Below, piece by piece: positions 11,149-22,801 of a DNA stretch of 64,000 bases. The notes beneath the pieces were generated by a model that made no database searches, had not been told where the DNA came from, and saw only the letters and a list, made by a program, of their open reading frames with translations. Source of the DNA: Harmothoe impar (taxonomy: Eukaryota; Annelida; Polychaeta; Phyllodocida; Polynoidae); the NCBI GenBank assembly GCA_947462335.1, contig OX381716.1, positions 4,832,438 through 4,896,437 of the forward strand, given 5' to 3'. Both the position numbers and the translations under genes were made by a program. Every line of letters starts with the position of its first letter. The stretch's first letter is position 1.

Positions 11149-11580
11149 GTGTGTCTGTCGGCACCTTAGGGGCTTAGTTTGTACTTAGGGGCTTAAGCCC
11201 CTAAGGATTTTACAAACTTTGCTCAGATGATCCTTAGGGGCTAAGCTTTCATCTGAGACCAACTTTAAAAATTAAGCCCCTAAGTCATAAACTCCACTCA
11301 GAGGAGTCTGTAACCTCCCTGTCTGTACCCATACCATAAGGTGGTGCCCCCTGGTGGAACCCCCTAAGGTACAAACACTAGCCAAGCCCCTAAGGTACAA
11401 ACATCAACTAAGCCCCTAAGGTACAACCACTGGTCAAGCCCCTAAGGTACAACCACTGGTCAAGCCCCTAAGGTACAAACACTGGCCAAGCCGCTAAGGT
11501 ACAGACACTGGCAAAGCCCCTAAGGTACAAACACTGGCAAAGCCCCTTAGGTACAAACACTGGCCAAGCCTCTAAGCCAT
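11149..11580. repeat. minisatellite with TTAGGGGCTTA core, 26-bp units
   Basis: The left part carries the core on both strands, including the palindrome TTAGGGGCTTAAGCCCCTAA near 11187-11206. The right part (11375-11580) is a tandem array of ~26-bp units, AAGCCCCTAAGGTACAAMCA followed by CTGGYC. The same core founds the arrays at 16960-18070 and 18370-19680. Confidence 0.75.
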
Positions 11581-11689
11581 TAACATACCACATGACATAC
11601 TAAAGACTGGGTCCCTGCTACATGCCCCCTCTCCCCACAGTCTGATGCCTTATCCACATACCTATGGCACTGGCTAACAGTTATTGGGA

Positions 11690-11905
11690 TAGGGGAGAGT
11701 GATAGGGATGGGGTCAGAGTGAAATAAAAGAGGTGAGGGTGACATAGATGGAGTAAAGGTGACATGGATGGACAGAGGGTGACATAGATGGAGTGAGGGC
11801 GACTTAGATAGGTTTATGGTGATATAGACGGTCAAGTTTTAGTATTATAGATGGGATGTATGTGATATAAAAGGGGTCAGGGGTGATAGAGACGGGATGA
11901 GGGTG
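11690..11905. repeat. degenerate GGTGACATAGATGGAG minisatellite
   Basis: About ten irregular units of 20-30 bp, e.g. GGTGACATAGATGGAGTGA. The unit resembles the GATGTAGGGGGAGTGGGG array at 13250-15365, suggesting a common origin. Confidence 0.55.
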
Positions 11906-11949
11906 CAATTCCGCATTAGCAAGATGTCCTGTGTACAGCGCCATGTTGA

Positions 11950-12555
11950 TTGGTACCAGTGTTACCAGTCTAACCTCCAGCAACCAGCTCAGCCAAATCT
12001 CAGGTCCGAAATTAGGGTACAAACGAGGTGTGAGTATTGTGAGTGGGTTGTACCTGGGCATTACTTATGTCACCTGTCCCTCATAGTGTAGTGGTTAGCA
12101 TGGTGGATTCATGATGTAGAGGACCTAAGCTCAAATCCCTCCCAGGCCACATCTTGTCACCATACCATCAACAACCAATACATTTTCTTATTTATATACA
12201 TATAGTTCCTTTGAAGAAATAGGAATAAAAAATTTGTTCAAAGACTATTGATATTTCTTTGATATCATTTCAAGGTTGTTACTCACTTCTACCTATCAAA
12301 GCAAAATATATTTGATATAAAAGAATGTAAATTCATGGTATGGTCACCAAGACTTGACAGGGATTTAAGCTTAGGACCTCTGCATCATGAATCCACCATG
12401 CTAACCATTACTCTATGAGGGACAGGTGACACAAGGAATACCCAGGTACAACCCACTTACAATACTCACATCCTGTTTGTACCCTAATCTTGGACCTGAG
12501 ATTTGGCTGAGCTGGTTGCTGGTGACAAGGGGGATACAATTGGTACCAGAGCAAC
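11950..12555. mobile_element. long inverted repeat with tRNA-like arms
   Basis: Arms of ~220 bp (11950-12172 and 12334-12555) are inverted copies at high similarity, e.g. CAGCAACCAGCTCAGCCAAA in both. Each arm contains a tRNA-like stretch: 12077-12147 on + and 12360-12427 on -. These have an A-box-like GTAGTGGTTAGCATGG and a degenerate B box (AGCTCAAATCCC). The pair may be two tRNA-derived SINEs inserted head-to-head. The tRNA part is too degenerate to be a functional gene. Confidence 0.55.
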
Positions 12556-12559
12556 CCCT

Positions 12560-12772
12560 GGTGGCAGACTGAATGGGGAATATGAACCAAGATGTCAAGA
12601 CTGCAGTACCCGTCTGACAGTGGAGCATCTTCTACTCCACTGTAGAAGGACTGCAGAAAGTAGAAGAAAACATCTTGCAGACACAACATCTATGTACAGT
12701 GTTTTCAACACCACTAACGACGAAAATGTATTAAAATTCTTAAAGGAAACCCAACTATGGGACAAAATATGA
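12560..12772 (+). pseudogene. LINE ORF2 C-terminal fragment
   Basis: A ~70-codon open stretch contains the cysteine/histidine cluster CQDCSTRLTVEHLLLHC followed by RR..AESRRKHL. This C..C...H....C arrangement after a short conserved lead-in is typical of the C-terminus of non-LTR retrotransposon polyproteins with an RNase H-type tail. The frame closes with TGA at 12770-12772 and is followed by an A-rich tail, as expected for a 5'-truncated insertion. No other part of the LINE is present. Confidence 0.6.
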
Positions 12773-13029
12773 AATGGAAAATTAAAAAATGAATAAAATA
12801 AAAAATACAAAAAAAATACAAAAAATACAAAAAATGTAAAAAAATGGGGGAGACTAGTTTGGCGAGTCGGGATATATCACTCCAGACTGATGGCACACAG
12901 TTTGTATTAGCTTGGAGTTTTCATTGCTTCCCGACTATACCTATGGCTGCTCTTTCCCATGCTGTGGTAGACTTACAGCATAACAAAGGCCTGTCCCTCT
13001 CACACCATGTCTATGTGGTGTCGGAGGTT

Positions 13030-13230
13030 AAAGAACCCTTGCTTCGGTAAATGTGTAGGAGCGGGATTTCTATCTTTTGGCTCATCTCATAGATTCGATC
13101 ATCCTGGATACGATCATCCGAGGTAGGCCTTCGGCCTACCTTCTTACTTGTGAAAAACTGAAACTTGAGTAAGTCTCACCTGCATAGTCAGTGGGACGTT
13201 AAACTACACAAACAAACAAACAAACAAACC
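13030..13230 (-). mobile_element. SINE-like repeat, diverged copy
   Basis: Matches the minus strand of 10841-10970 ('ggtaaatgtgtagga', 'tctcatagattcgatcatcc') and ends in GGGACGTTAAACTACACAAA and an (ACAA)n tail. An additional palindrome, 'gtaggccttcggcctac', lies in the middle. Confidence 0.5.
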
Positions 13231-13249
13231 TGGTGGCAGCACCAGTATC

Positions 13250-15365
13250 TCGCTAATGCCTAATAGACTGGGTAATGAGGGTGGAGTGAAGCTGATGTGG
13301 AAAGAGAAACATGGTGGGGGTGATGTAGACAGAGTGGAAGTGATGTAGACAGAGTGGGGGTGATGTAGACAGGGTGGGGGTAATGTAGGGGAAGTAGGGG
13401 GAGTGAGGGTGATGTAGGGGGAGTGGGGTGATGTAGAGGGAGTGGGGGTGATGTAGGGGGAGTGGGGTGTTTTAGGTGGAGTGGGGGTGATGTAGGCAGA
13501 GTGAGGGTGATGTAGGCAGAGCGGGGTTGATGTAGGGGGAGTGAGGGTGGTGTAGGGGCAGTGGGGGTGATGTAGGTGGAGTGGGGGTTGATGTAGGTGG
13601 AGTGGGGGTGATGTAGGGGGAGTGGGGTGTTTTAGGTGGAGTGGGGGTGATGTAGGCAGAGTGAGGGTGATGTAGGCAGAGCGGGGTTGATGTAGGGGGA
13701 GTGAGGGTGGTGTAGGGGCAGTGGGGGTGATGTAGGTGGAGTGGGGGTGATGTATGGGGAGTGGGGTTGATGTAGGGGGGTGGGGTTGATGTAGGGGGGG
13801 TTGGGGTGATGTAGGGGGAGTGGGGGTGATGTAGGGGGAGTGGGGTTGATGTAGACGGGCCGGCGATGATGTAGGGGGAGTTGGGGTGATGTAGGTGGAG
13901 TGGGGGTGATGTAGGGGGAGTGGGGTGATGTAGGGGGAGTGGGGGTGATGTAGGGGGAGTGGGGTGTTTTAGGTGGAGTGGGGTGATGTAGGCAGAGTGA
14001 GGGTGATGTAGGCAGAGTGGGGTTGATGTTGGTGGAGTTGGGGTGACGTAGGGGAAGTGGGGTTAATGTAGGGGGAGTGAGGGTGATGTAGGGGCAGTGG
14101 GGGTGATGTAGGTGGAGTGGGAGTGATGTATGGGGAGTGGGGTTGATGTAGGGGGGTGGGGTTGATGTAGGGGGAGTGTGGGTGATGTAGGGGAGTGGGG
14201 GTGATGTAGGGGGAGTGGGGGTGATGTAGGGGGAGTGGGGTGTTTTAGGTGGAGTGGGGGTGATGTAGGCAGAGTGAGGGTGATGTAGGGGGAGTGGGGT
14301 TGATGTTGGTGGAGTTGGGGTGACGTAGGGGGAGTGGGGTTAATGTAGGGGGGTGGGGTTGATGTAGGGGGAGTGTGGGTGATGTAGGGGAGTGGGGTTG
14401 ATGTAGGGGGAGTGGGGTTGATGTAGGGGGAGTTTGGGTGATGTAGGGGGAGTGGGGTTGATGTAGGGGGAGTGGGGTCAATGTAGGGGGAGTTGGGGTG
14501 ATGTAGGGGGAGTGGGGTTGATGTAGGGGGGGTGGGGGTGATGTAGGGGGAGTGGGGGTGATGTAGGGGGAGTGGGGTTGATGTAGGGGGAGTGGGGGTG
14601 ATGTAGGGGGAGTGGGGGTGATGTAGGGGAAGTGGGGTTGATGTAGGGGGAGTGGGGTTGATGTAAGGGGAGTGGGGGTGATGTAGGGGGAGTGGGGGTG
14701 ATGTAGGTGGAGTGGGGGTGATGTAGGTTGAGTTGGGGTGATGTTGGCAGAGTGAGGGTGATGTAGACGGGGTGGGGTTCATGTAGGTGGAGTGTGGGTG
14801 ATGTAGGGGAGTGGGGTTGATGTGGGGGGAGTGGGGTTGATGTAGGGGGAGTTGGGGTGATGTAGGGGGAGTGGGGTTGATGTAGGGGGAGTTGAGTTGA
14901 TGTAGGGGGAGTGGGGTTGATGTAGGGGGAGTAGGGTTGATGTAGGGGGAGTAGGGGTGATGTAGGGGGAGTGGGGTTGATGTAGGGGGAGTGGGGGTCA
15001 TGTAGGTGGAGAGGGGTCAATGTAGGGGGAGTGGGGTTGATGTAGGGGGAGTGGGGTTGATGTAGGGGGAGTGGGGTTGATGTAGGGGGAGTGGGGGTGA
15101 TGTAGGGGGAGTGGGGGTGATGTAGGGGGAGTGGGGTTGATGTAGGGGGAGTGGGGTTGTTGTAGGGGGAGTTGGGGTGATGTAGGGGGAGTGGGAGTGA
15201 TGTAGGGGGAGTGGGGTTGATGTAGGGGGAGTGGGGTTGATGTAGGGGGAGTGAGGGTGATGTAGGGGGAGTGGGGGTGATGTAGGGGGAGTGGGGTTGA
15301 TGTAGGGGGAGTGGGGTGATGTAGGGGGAGTGGGGGTGATGTAGGTGGAGTGGGGGTGATGTAGA
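13250..15365. repeat. 2.1 kb minisatellite, ~20-bp unit
   Basis: Roughly 100 units of GATGTAGGGGGAGTGGGGTT with variants (GTGGAGTGG, GGCAGAGTGAGG, GTTTTAGGTGGAGTGG). Blocks of variants recur in the same order (13450-13560 and 13600-13720), so expansion also acted on multi-unit blocks. Open frames of up to 312 codons on the minus strand (proline/threonine-rich) are repeat translations. The strand asymmetry is extreme: G-rich + strand, almost no C. Confidence 0.9.
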
Positions 15366-15439
15366 CAGGTTGCTGTATGCTGTATACCATTATTTTTTTA
15401 CTGGGTGGAGGGTGATGAAGACTCTATGTCGTTACTATC

Positions 15440-16835
15440 TAGGGGGTGGGTGCCGACTAGAGGATATCTGGGGCTGTGCAAGGGGGTGGGTGCCGACTGG
15501 AGGATGTCTAGGGCTGTGCCAGGGTGTGGGTGCCGACTTGGGGGGTGGGTGCCGACTGGAGGATATATAGGGCTGTCTCAGGGGGTGGGTGCCGACTGGA
15601 GGATGTCTAGGGCTGTGCCAGGGTGTGGGTGCCGACTGGAGGATGTCTAGGGCTGTGCCAGGGTGTGGGTGCCGACTGGAGGATGTCTAGGGCTGTGCCA
15701 GGGTGTGGGTGCCGACTGGAGGATGTCTAGGGCTGTGCCAGGGTGTGGGTGCCGACTTGGGGGGTGGGTGCCGACTGGAGGATATATAGGGCTGTGCCAG
15801 GGGGTTGGTGCCGACTGGAGGATGTCTAGGGCTGTGCCAGGGTGTGGGTGCCGACTTGGGGGGTGGGTGCCGACTGGAGGATATATAGGGCTGTCTCAGG
15901 GGGTGGGTGCCGACTGGAGGATATCTGGGGCTGTCTGAGGTGTGGATGCCGACTGGAGGATGTCAGGGGCTGTCTCAGTGGGTGGGTGCCGACTGGAGGA
16001 TGTCAGGGGCTGTCAAGGGGTAGGTGCCGACTGGAGGATGTCAGGGGCTGTTTCAGGGGGTGGATGCCGACTGGAGGATATATGGGGCTATCTCAGGGTG
16101 TGGGTGCCTACTGGAGGATATCTGTGGCTGTCTGAGGTGTGGATGCCGACTGGAGGATGTCAGGGGCTGTCTCAGTGGGTGGGTGCCGACTGGAGGATGT
16201 CAGGGGCTGTCAAGGAGTAGGTAGCGACTGGAGGATGTCAGGGGCTGTTTCAGGGGGTGGATGCCGACTGGAGGATATACGGGGCTATCTCAGGGTGTGG
16301 GTGCCGACTGGAGGATGTCTGGGGCTATCTGAGGTGTGGATGCCGACTGGAGGATGTCAGGGGCTGTTTCAGGGGGTGGGTGCCGACGGGAGGATGTCTG
16401 GGGCTGTCTCAGGGTGTGGGTGCCGACTGGAGGATGTCAGGGGCTGTCTCAGGGTAGGGGTGCCGATTGGAGGATGTCCGAGGCTGTCTCAGGGTGTAGG
16501 TGCCGACTGGAGGATGTCAGGGGCTGTCTCAGGGTGTAGGTGCCGACTGGAGGATGTCAGGGGCTGTCTCAGGGTAGGGGTGCCGACTGGAGGATGTCAG
16601 GGGCTGTTTCAGGGGATGGGTGCCGACTGGAGGATATATGGGGCTGTCTCAGGGTGTCGGTGCCGACTGGAGGATGTCAGGGCCTGTCTGAGGTGTGGGT
16701 GCAGACTGGAGGATGTTAGGGACTGTCTGAGGTGTGGGTGCCGACTGGAGAATGTCAGGGACTGTCTCAGGGGGTGGGTGCCGACTGGAGGATGTGTGGG
16801 GCTGTCTCAGGGGGTGGGTGCCGACCAGTGTCTGT
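15440..16835. repeat. 1.4 kb minisatellite, 40-bp unit
   Basis: About 35 units, e.g. GGGTGCCGACTGGAGGATGT followed by CTAGGGCTGTGCCAGGGTGT. Some subsets change CTAGGGC to CAGGGGC. A few units are shortened (15529-15560, 15750-15780). The long + strand frame at 16139-16864 follows from a unit length that drifts in multiples of three and is not a gene. Confidence 0.9.
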
Positions 16836-16929
16836 CATTTAAGGGCTCACTAGAAGTTTTTTAATTTGTAATTTGGGGCCTTACTATTTCTGAGTATGAT
16901 CCATTTTAAAATTATATGATTTGACTTTT

Positions 16930-18070
16930 GTTGTGACTTCTGGTGATAAGTGTTTGTGAGTTAGGGGCTTTGTAGAAGTTTGTACTTTAGGGGATTAGTG
17001 TTTCTGAGAATGATCCATTTTGAAATTATGAAATTTGATTTCCGGAAATTCGATTACTGTGTAACTTCTGGTGATACATGTACGTGAGTTAGGGGCTTAG
17101 TAGAAGTTTGTACTTTAGGGGCTTAGAGTTAGAGTTAGTACAAGTTTGTACTTTAGGGGATTAGTGTTTCTATCTATGATCCATTTTGAAATTATGAGAT
17201 TTAACTTTAGTTGTGACTTCTGGTGATAAGTGTTTGTGAGTTAGGGGCTAAGTAGAAGTTTGTACTTTAGGTGATTAGTGTTTCTATCTATGATCCATTT
17301 TGAAATTATGAGATTTGACTTTAGTTGTGACATTCCGTGATAAGTGTATTTGATTTAGGGGCTTAGTAGAAGTTTGTACTTTGGGGGCTTAGCACTTCTA
17401 AATAGACAATTTCAGAATTATGAGATTTAACTTTAGTTGTGACATTCCGTGATAAGTGTATGTGATTTAGGGGCTTAGTAGAAGTTTGTACTTTAGGGGA
17501 TTGGTGCTTCTGAGTATGATCCATTTCGAAATTATCAAGTTTCATTTCTGTGTGAATTCTGGTGATAAGTGTATGTGAGTTAGGGGCTTAGTAGAAGTTT
17601 GTAATTTAGGGGATTTGTGTTTCTAAGTAGATCATTTCAGAATTATGAGATTTAACTTTAGTTGTGACATTCCGTGATAAGTGTATGTGAGTCAGGGGCT
17701 TAGTAGAAGTTTGTACTTTAGGGGATTAGTGTTTCTATCTATGATCCATTTTGAAATATGAGATTTAACTTTAGTTGTGACTTCTGGTGATAAGTGTTTT
17801 TGAGTTAAGGGCTTAGTAGAAGTTTGTTCTTTAGGGGATTAGTGTTTCTATCTATGATCCATTCTGAAATTATGAGATTAAACTTTAGTTGTGACATTCC
17901 GTGATAAGTGTATGTGATTTAGGGGCTTAGTAGAAGTTTGTACTTTGGGGGCTTAGCGCTTCTAAATAGATGATTTCAGAATTACAAGATTTAACTTTAG
18001 TTGTGACATTCCGTGATAAGTGTCTGAGGGCTTAGTAGAAGTTTGTACTTTAGGGGATTAGTGTTTTTGA
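16930..18070. repeat. ~115-bp tandem repeat with TTAGGGGCTTAG core
   Basis: About ten units, each containing TTAGGGGCTTAGTAGAAGTT, TGTACTTTAGGGGATTAGTG, 'gatccattttgaaattatga' and 'gttgtgacttctggtgataa'. Some units carry 'gtgacattccgtgataag' instead, and these alternate in patches. Confidence 0.85.
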
Positions 18071-18369
18071 CTATGAAGTTAACAAACACCGCAAAAGTAA
18101 AGTAAACAAACACCATAGATTTAATCAAACATGGGCTGCATGTCTGTTTTAGTGTGAAATACCCTGAAATAAACACAAAGTGTCAAGCAGAACTGGACAG
18201 TCACCACTCGTGAAGTAACCACTGACTCAAGTCACTTAAGTGTGCAGCTCTATCCATGTACCACACATCCCTTTTAAAGAGCCCTTTTCATTTGAAATCA
18301 TTGAATAGGCTTACCCCCCCCCCCCCAGCCTGAGTATCTTGTATATCCTATAGCATTGCACCTTAAAAT

Positions 18370-19680
18370 TAACAAACAGTATTCCTCCAAGCCCCTGAGT
18401 AAATATTCCCTTAGCCCCTAAGTTGCAAACATTATTCCATTATCCCCAAGATGAACTATAGTATTCACTAAGCCCAAAGTTACAAACAGTATTACCGTAA
18501 AACCTCACTTGTACGCGAATCAGATCGCCAGTGCGGCTCATAGGATCGCCACAGAGTCAGGGTGCGGCTTATACGCAAGTTTTTGCTCCTACAGTACAGT
18601 ATAAAAGTCACCAGAATCAGATCGCTGGTGTGGCTTATAGGATCGGCCCAAGTCGGGGTGCAGCTTATACCTGAGTTAGGCTTATACGCGAGGTTTTATG
18701 GTACCTCAGCTCTGCAGTCAAAAATAGTTCACTAAGCCCCCAAGTCACAAACATTATTGTCTAAGCCCCTGAGTCACAAACAGTATCCACTAAGCCCCCA
18801 ACTCACAGACAGTATTCACTAAGCCCCCCAGTCACAAACAGTATTGCCTAAGCCCCTGAGTCACAAACAGTAGTCACCAAGCCCCCCCACTCACAAACAG
18901 TTTTCCCTAAGCCCCCAAGTCACAAACAGTATTGTCTAAGCCCCTGAGTCACAAACAGTATCCACTAAGCCCCCCACTCACAGACAGTATTCACTAAGCC
19001 CCCCAGTCACAAACAGTATTGTCTAAGCCCCTGAGTCACAAACAGTAGTCACCAAGCCCCCCACTCACAAACAGTTTTCCCTAAGCCCCCAAGTCACAAA
19101 CAGTATTGTCTAAGCCCCTGAGTCAAAAACAGTATCCACTAAGCCCCTGAGTCACAAACAGTATTCCCTAAGCCCCTGAGTCACAAACAGTATTCACCAA
19201 GCCCCCCACTCACAAACAGTTTTCCCTAAGCCCCCAAGTCACAAACAGTATTCACTAAGCCCCTGAGTCACAAACAGTATTTAATAAGCCCCTGAGTCAC
19301 AAACAGTATTTAATAAGGCCCCGAGTCAAAAACAGTATTCACTAAGCCCCTGAGTCACAAACAGTATTCACTAAGCCCCTGAGTCACAAACAGTATTCTC
19401 TATGCCCCTGAGTCAAAAACAGCATTTAATAAGCCCCTGAGTCACAAACAGTATAACCCGAGGCCTTAAGGCACAAGCAGTGTAATCTAAGCCCCTTAGT
19501 TACAAATAAAATCATATAACCCCCTAAAGCACAAACATTGATGGGTAAGCCCTTAAGTCACAGACAAAAAGTGTGCCCATGTTCCCCCAGGGGGCAATAC
19601 TTGTACTAAGCCCCTAACTCCTCAAATTGTACTAAGCCCCTAAGGAACTAAGCCCCTAAGGAGGTAAGCCCCTAAGTCAC
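18370..19680. repeat. ~29-bp minisatellite, inverse TAAGCCCC core
   Basis: About 35 units of TAAGCCCCTGAGTCACAAAC plus AGTATTCAC, with variants CCCCAAGTCACAAACAG and CCCCACTCACAAACAG. The TAAGCCCC core is the reverse complement of the core in the array just upstream, so the two arrays face each other. An unrelated MITE (18493-18703) sits inside it. Confidence 0.85.
18493..18703. mobile_element. MITE, TACCGTAAAACCTC family
   Basis: Inverted ends: TACCGTAAAACCTCACTTGT on the left and GCGAGGTTTTATGGTA on the right. Internal repeats of 'tcagatcgcyrgtgyggcttat'-type sequence occur twice. It is inserted into the 29-bp minisatellite. Relatives are at 29345 and 31809. Confidence 0.6.
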
Positions 19681-19836
19681 ATATGTGTGGTATGGTGTGT
19701 GTGTGTGTATGTGTGTGTGTGCACGCGTCTTGCACTCCGGAACATGTTCAGACACGTTCGAACTTGTTCGAACCTGCTCGGACGTGACTGGACAGGTCTC
19801 ACACGCCGACCGTGTCTGAACATGTTTTCACCTTAT

Positions 19837-20020
19837 AGCTGCTGCCGATGCTGCTGCCGCTGCTGCTGATGCTGCTGATGTTAGTAGTCGCATTGACAAA
19901 GAATCGTCATTTGTCACACTTAAGCCTCCAGTTGAATGCGCAACGGGTAGTAAGGCTACTAACGCGACGGCCGGATTGTGCAAATGGTGTCCTCGCTTCT
20001 GCTCGTGCTCTTGCTTAAAG
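19837..20020. repeat. GCN-repeat module shared with the 10.4 kb Polinton
   Basis: A GCTGCTGCY repeat joins a ~120-bp unique stretch that is ~95% identical, inverted, to 40574-40705. Among the six differences in the core, four are silent in one minus-strand frame here (reading ...PAVALVALLPVAHSTGG...), and all are replacements in the opposite frame. No ATG opens that frame in either copy. It may be a remnant of a coding exon common to both Polintons. Confidence 0.45.
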
Positions 20021-21397
20021 GTGCACCTCAACTCAGTGCGCCTTTAACACCCGTCCCAAATATGCAAAGTTCCTAACACAGCACGGCACCTCCCACCAGT
20101 AGCCAATCAGCGCGCCGAACGCCGGACACACCCCCACCGTGTGAGCCTCTGAGTAGGTCACACGAACCATACTAAGATGCCGACATAGCCAAGAGGTCCG
20201 TCCGCGATAGCTGCGAGTGATTACGCGCTGTCAAAATTCACTGCCTTGATCGGCAAGAGGGGGGGCTGATTACCCCTCGTCCGAGGAATTGCGGCGGAAC
20301 CATAATCAATTTTTCGCTGTTTTAGATAAAAAGAGATCCAGAGCTATCCGCTCGTCCAAGAATTATTTTTCTATCAGCCCGGGATCACCCCCAAATTAAG
20401 GCCTAAAGTCCAAAAACCCAAAATTTCTTTCCTATGGGATTTCAAGCCTGAAGCGTTTTTTGTGGCCCCAAGGAGCAGCTCACGGGTTCGAACCCTGTAA
20501 ACACCCTGACGCGCTTTCGTCGCCTTAGGCGACGTGGCTAGACGTTTTGACAAAAACTTAGTGAGGGTTCGAACCCGGAACGTCCATATTAGACGCCAAA
20601 TTTCTACTAGCCCCGAAAACGAGAGTATCATATCTATATAGGTCACCCATGTTAGCCTTAGTTTAAGTGCGTGCAAAACCGTGTATTGTGCATTTATGCA
20701 GCATACAGATATGGAGACATGCTGCTACAGTGTCAAATTGATCGACATTGTATGTAACTGGACATGAAGAAGGATATTTTTACTTAGTTTTCTAAAAGGG
20801 GGTAGTTCTCGGTACCCCTCCAGCAGCAGCAGCAGCAGCAGCAGTGGTAGGGGAGTCGGGACAGGTACTTAACCCTATTTTTAGGGGCGCTAGGGGTTTG
20901 AGATGAACGTGTATTGTCATGAAAAGAGGGTCTTTGTACTTATGATTATGTAACCCCTTTGCGGGGGTCTGAACGTGGACGTCATGGGGGGTGCTTTTTT
21001 TTTGGACACCACTTATTTTTTGTTTAACCTCATCTATGTTGTTATAGCAACAAGACAAGGGGGATCCGCGAAAAATCGCGAAAAATATGTCGCATGTCGC
21101 ATGTCGATTTTTAAGAAATGACCATGTCACATGACACTAAGGAAAAAGGCATTGTCACTAGTGTCACTAAGGGGAAAATGTAGGGGCACCGTAATTGATA
21201 CAATTGGACTCTTGGGACCATAGACCCCAGGAATTTTTTTAAAAATTTGACTACCCGCAAGGACGGAATTTGAAGGAAGAGTTGGGTAGCCTACTTTTAC
21301 AGTAATTGAGAATTTTTTATTCATGTCACTAAGCCCCATGTCACATGTCGATTTTAAGAATGGCCATGTCACATGTCACTTAAATGGCCTAATGACA
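20021..21397. other. unassigned, with tRNA-like B boxes and CAG run
   Basis: No gene recognised. Two TTCGAACCC motifs (around 20485 and 20570) resemble tRNA B boxes, but no cloverleaf can be drawn. A (CAG)8 run lies at 20822-20845 and is flanked by sequence like that at 31150-31200 ('ggtacccctcca', 'gtcgggacaggtac'). 'gacatgtcgcatgtcgattt'-type motifs repeat near 21080-21130 and 21340-21370. Confidence 0.35.
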
Positions 21398-22620
21398 CAG
21401 TTAGTACTAAACCTAAAGACCTACCCCCCGTAGAAAAAAGAGTGTCGTTTGTTAACGCCCCCTTAGTCTTTCTATACTGAATCCGGGACCTGCTGGCGAG
21501 GCCGACAAAGGGCTTGCCTAATGAGCTCACAGCTGGACTAGATACCCAATGTTTTGGATTGGAGAAATCAGCAGAGCAATAAAAAGCGGGGTGGGGCTGG
21601 TGTTATTTTCAAGGGTGTCCACTGTGAGTTGTAAAATTGGTGCTAAATGTGGTAACCAGGAGGATGCTAAGTTTATTGATATTGGCTGTTAATGATACTT
21701 AAGGTGGGTGTTGTCTAAAGTTTAATTGATATTACCAATGTGGACAATAATGACCTCACAGTTGGGGCCCTCGCCAGCAGGTCCCAGATTCAGTATATTC
21801 TTTGTTTATTGTGTGGCCCCTAAAGAGGGGCCGACTAACTCCGATGAGAGTTAGATGCTGCCGCTGCTGCGCAACATCAGCGTAATTAATTACGCCTCAT
21901 GTTGGGCAGCATGGATCCTCAAAGGCCTCAAAGCTCAAACAGGGCAGAGCCGTGTGTGGCATACGAGGACCAGTGGGAGTGATCCGTTGCAGACAGAATA
22001 CCGATCCGTGAGAGGTTCTGACTATGTATAGCTTTTATATCGCCTTAGATAAGGTGTAGTATTTTTCATCTCGCTATAGTTTAGTTGATATTTAAAGAAA
22101 CTGACTCATTCTATCAGAAATACACAACATTGACTTGTTTTTTATATTTAATATATTAGAAGCACACTTTGTTGCTTTATATAGCTCATTATTGCGTTAA
22201 AATGTTCGCGAGTATCGTGGAAATGTACAAAAATCCTATTGTGGCGCCATCTGACGAAAGAGCGGAGAACTATACTAGCGCGTTCGTTATTCACATCTTT
22301 GACAGGGACTTGGTTGGTTGTTGGGTTGCTTTACGCCCTAATTAACAGCTGAGGTCATTTCAAGGGTGGTGATGGTGATCGAATCTATGGATGACTGAAG
22401 GTGGAAAGCACGCCCCTACACTTTTACCGAGGCAATGGAGCTGCTCAAAGGGTATGGCGAGCTAGACTAGAGGATGTAATAACTAGGCAGCAGAGGGGTC
22501 AAAAAGACAATCTCGTAGTAGTAGGTCTACTTGGATCTTGAGTAGCCGCCCTTGTGGTTATAATTACCTAGACTAGTTGGCTCTGCCAGCCTGGTCAAGT
22601 GAAAATTGGTAAGGAGACTA
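21398..22620. repeat. duplicated block, copy A, with two later insertions
   Basis: Copy A of a block repeated at 22802-23492 (copy B): 'tgtgtggcccctaaagaggg', 'gaataccgatccgtgagagg', 'gttcgcgagtatcgt', 'acaaaaatcctattgtggcg'. Comparison with B defines two insertions in A. One is a TA-flanked MITE (21475-21795); the other is a SINE copy (22277-22467), with 'actatactag'/'gctagactag' at its borders. The block's origin is unknown to me. Confidence 0.7.
21475..21795. mobile_element. Tc1/mariner-like MITE
   Basis: A 321-bp insertion with inverted ends TACTGAATCCGGGACCTGCT and AGCAGGTCCCAGATTCAGTA, flanked by TA on both sides. The empty site is visible in the paralogous block at ~22885, which confirms insertion and borders. 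No coding capacity. Confidence 0.7.
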
Positions 22621-22801
22621 TGAACTAAGCTAAGCTTGGATTTTAAAATAGCCTATAGAAGTATAATAAAACTATAGCACCCTCTTAGATTTGATGATTA
22701 GACACTGCCTACTAGGTATACACATTTGTACAATGGTATCATTGTGTATAAATGCTCTTTTGGTACATCATGCCGACTCTACACGAGCACCATTTGCAAC
22801 G

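Noticed and set aside
14063..15390. Long Pro/Thr/Ser-rich ORFs on the minus strand (up to 312 codons)
   Set aside because: They are translations of the 20-bp minisatellite, with no start context, no unique sequence, and the same text in several frames.
15370..16864. Gly/Cys/Trp-rich ORFs on the + strand (up to 241 codons)
   Set aside because: Translations of the 40-bp minisatellite; frame openness follows from the repeat unit.
16930..18070. Telomeric TTAGGG repeats
   Set aside because: TTAGGGG occurs only once or twice per ~115-bp unit, not as a hexamer tandem.
18370..19680. CRISPR-like regular repeat array
   Set aside because: Units are directly adjacent with no unique spacers, and the setting is eukaryotic. 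It is a minisatellite.
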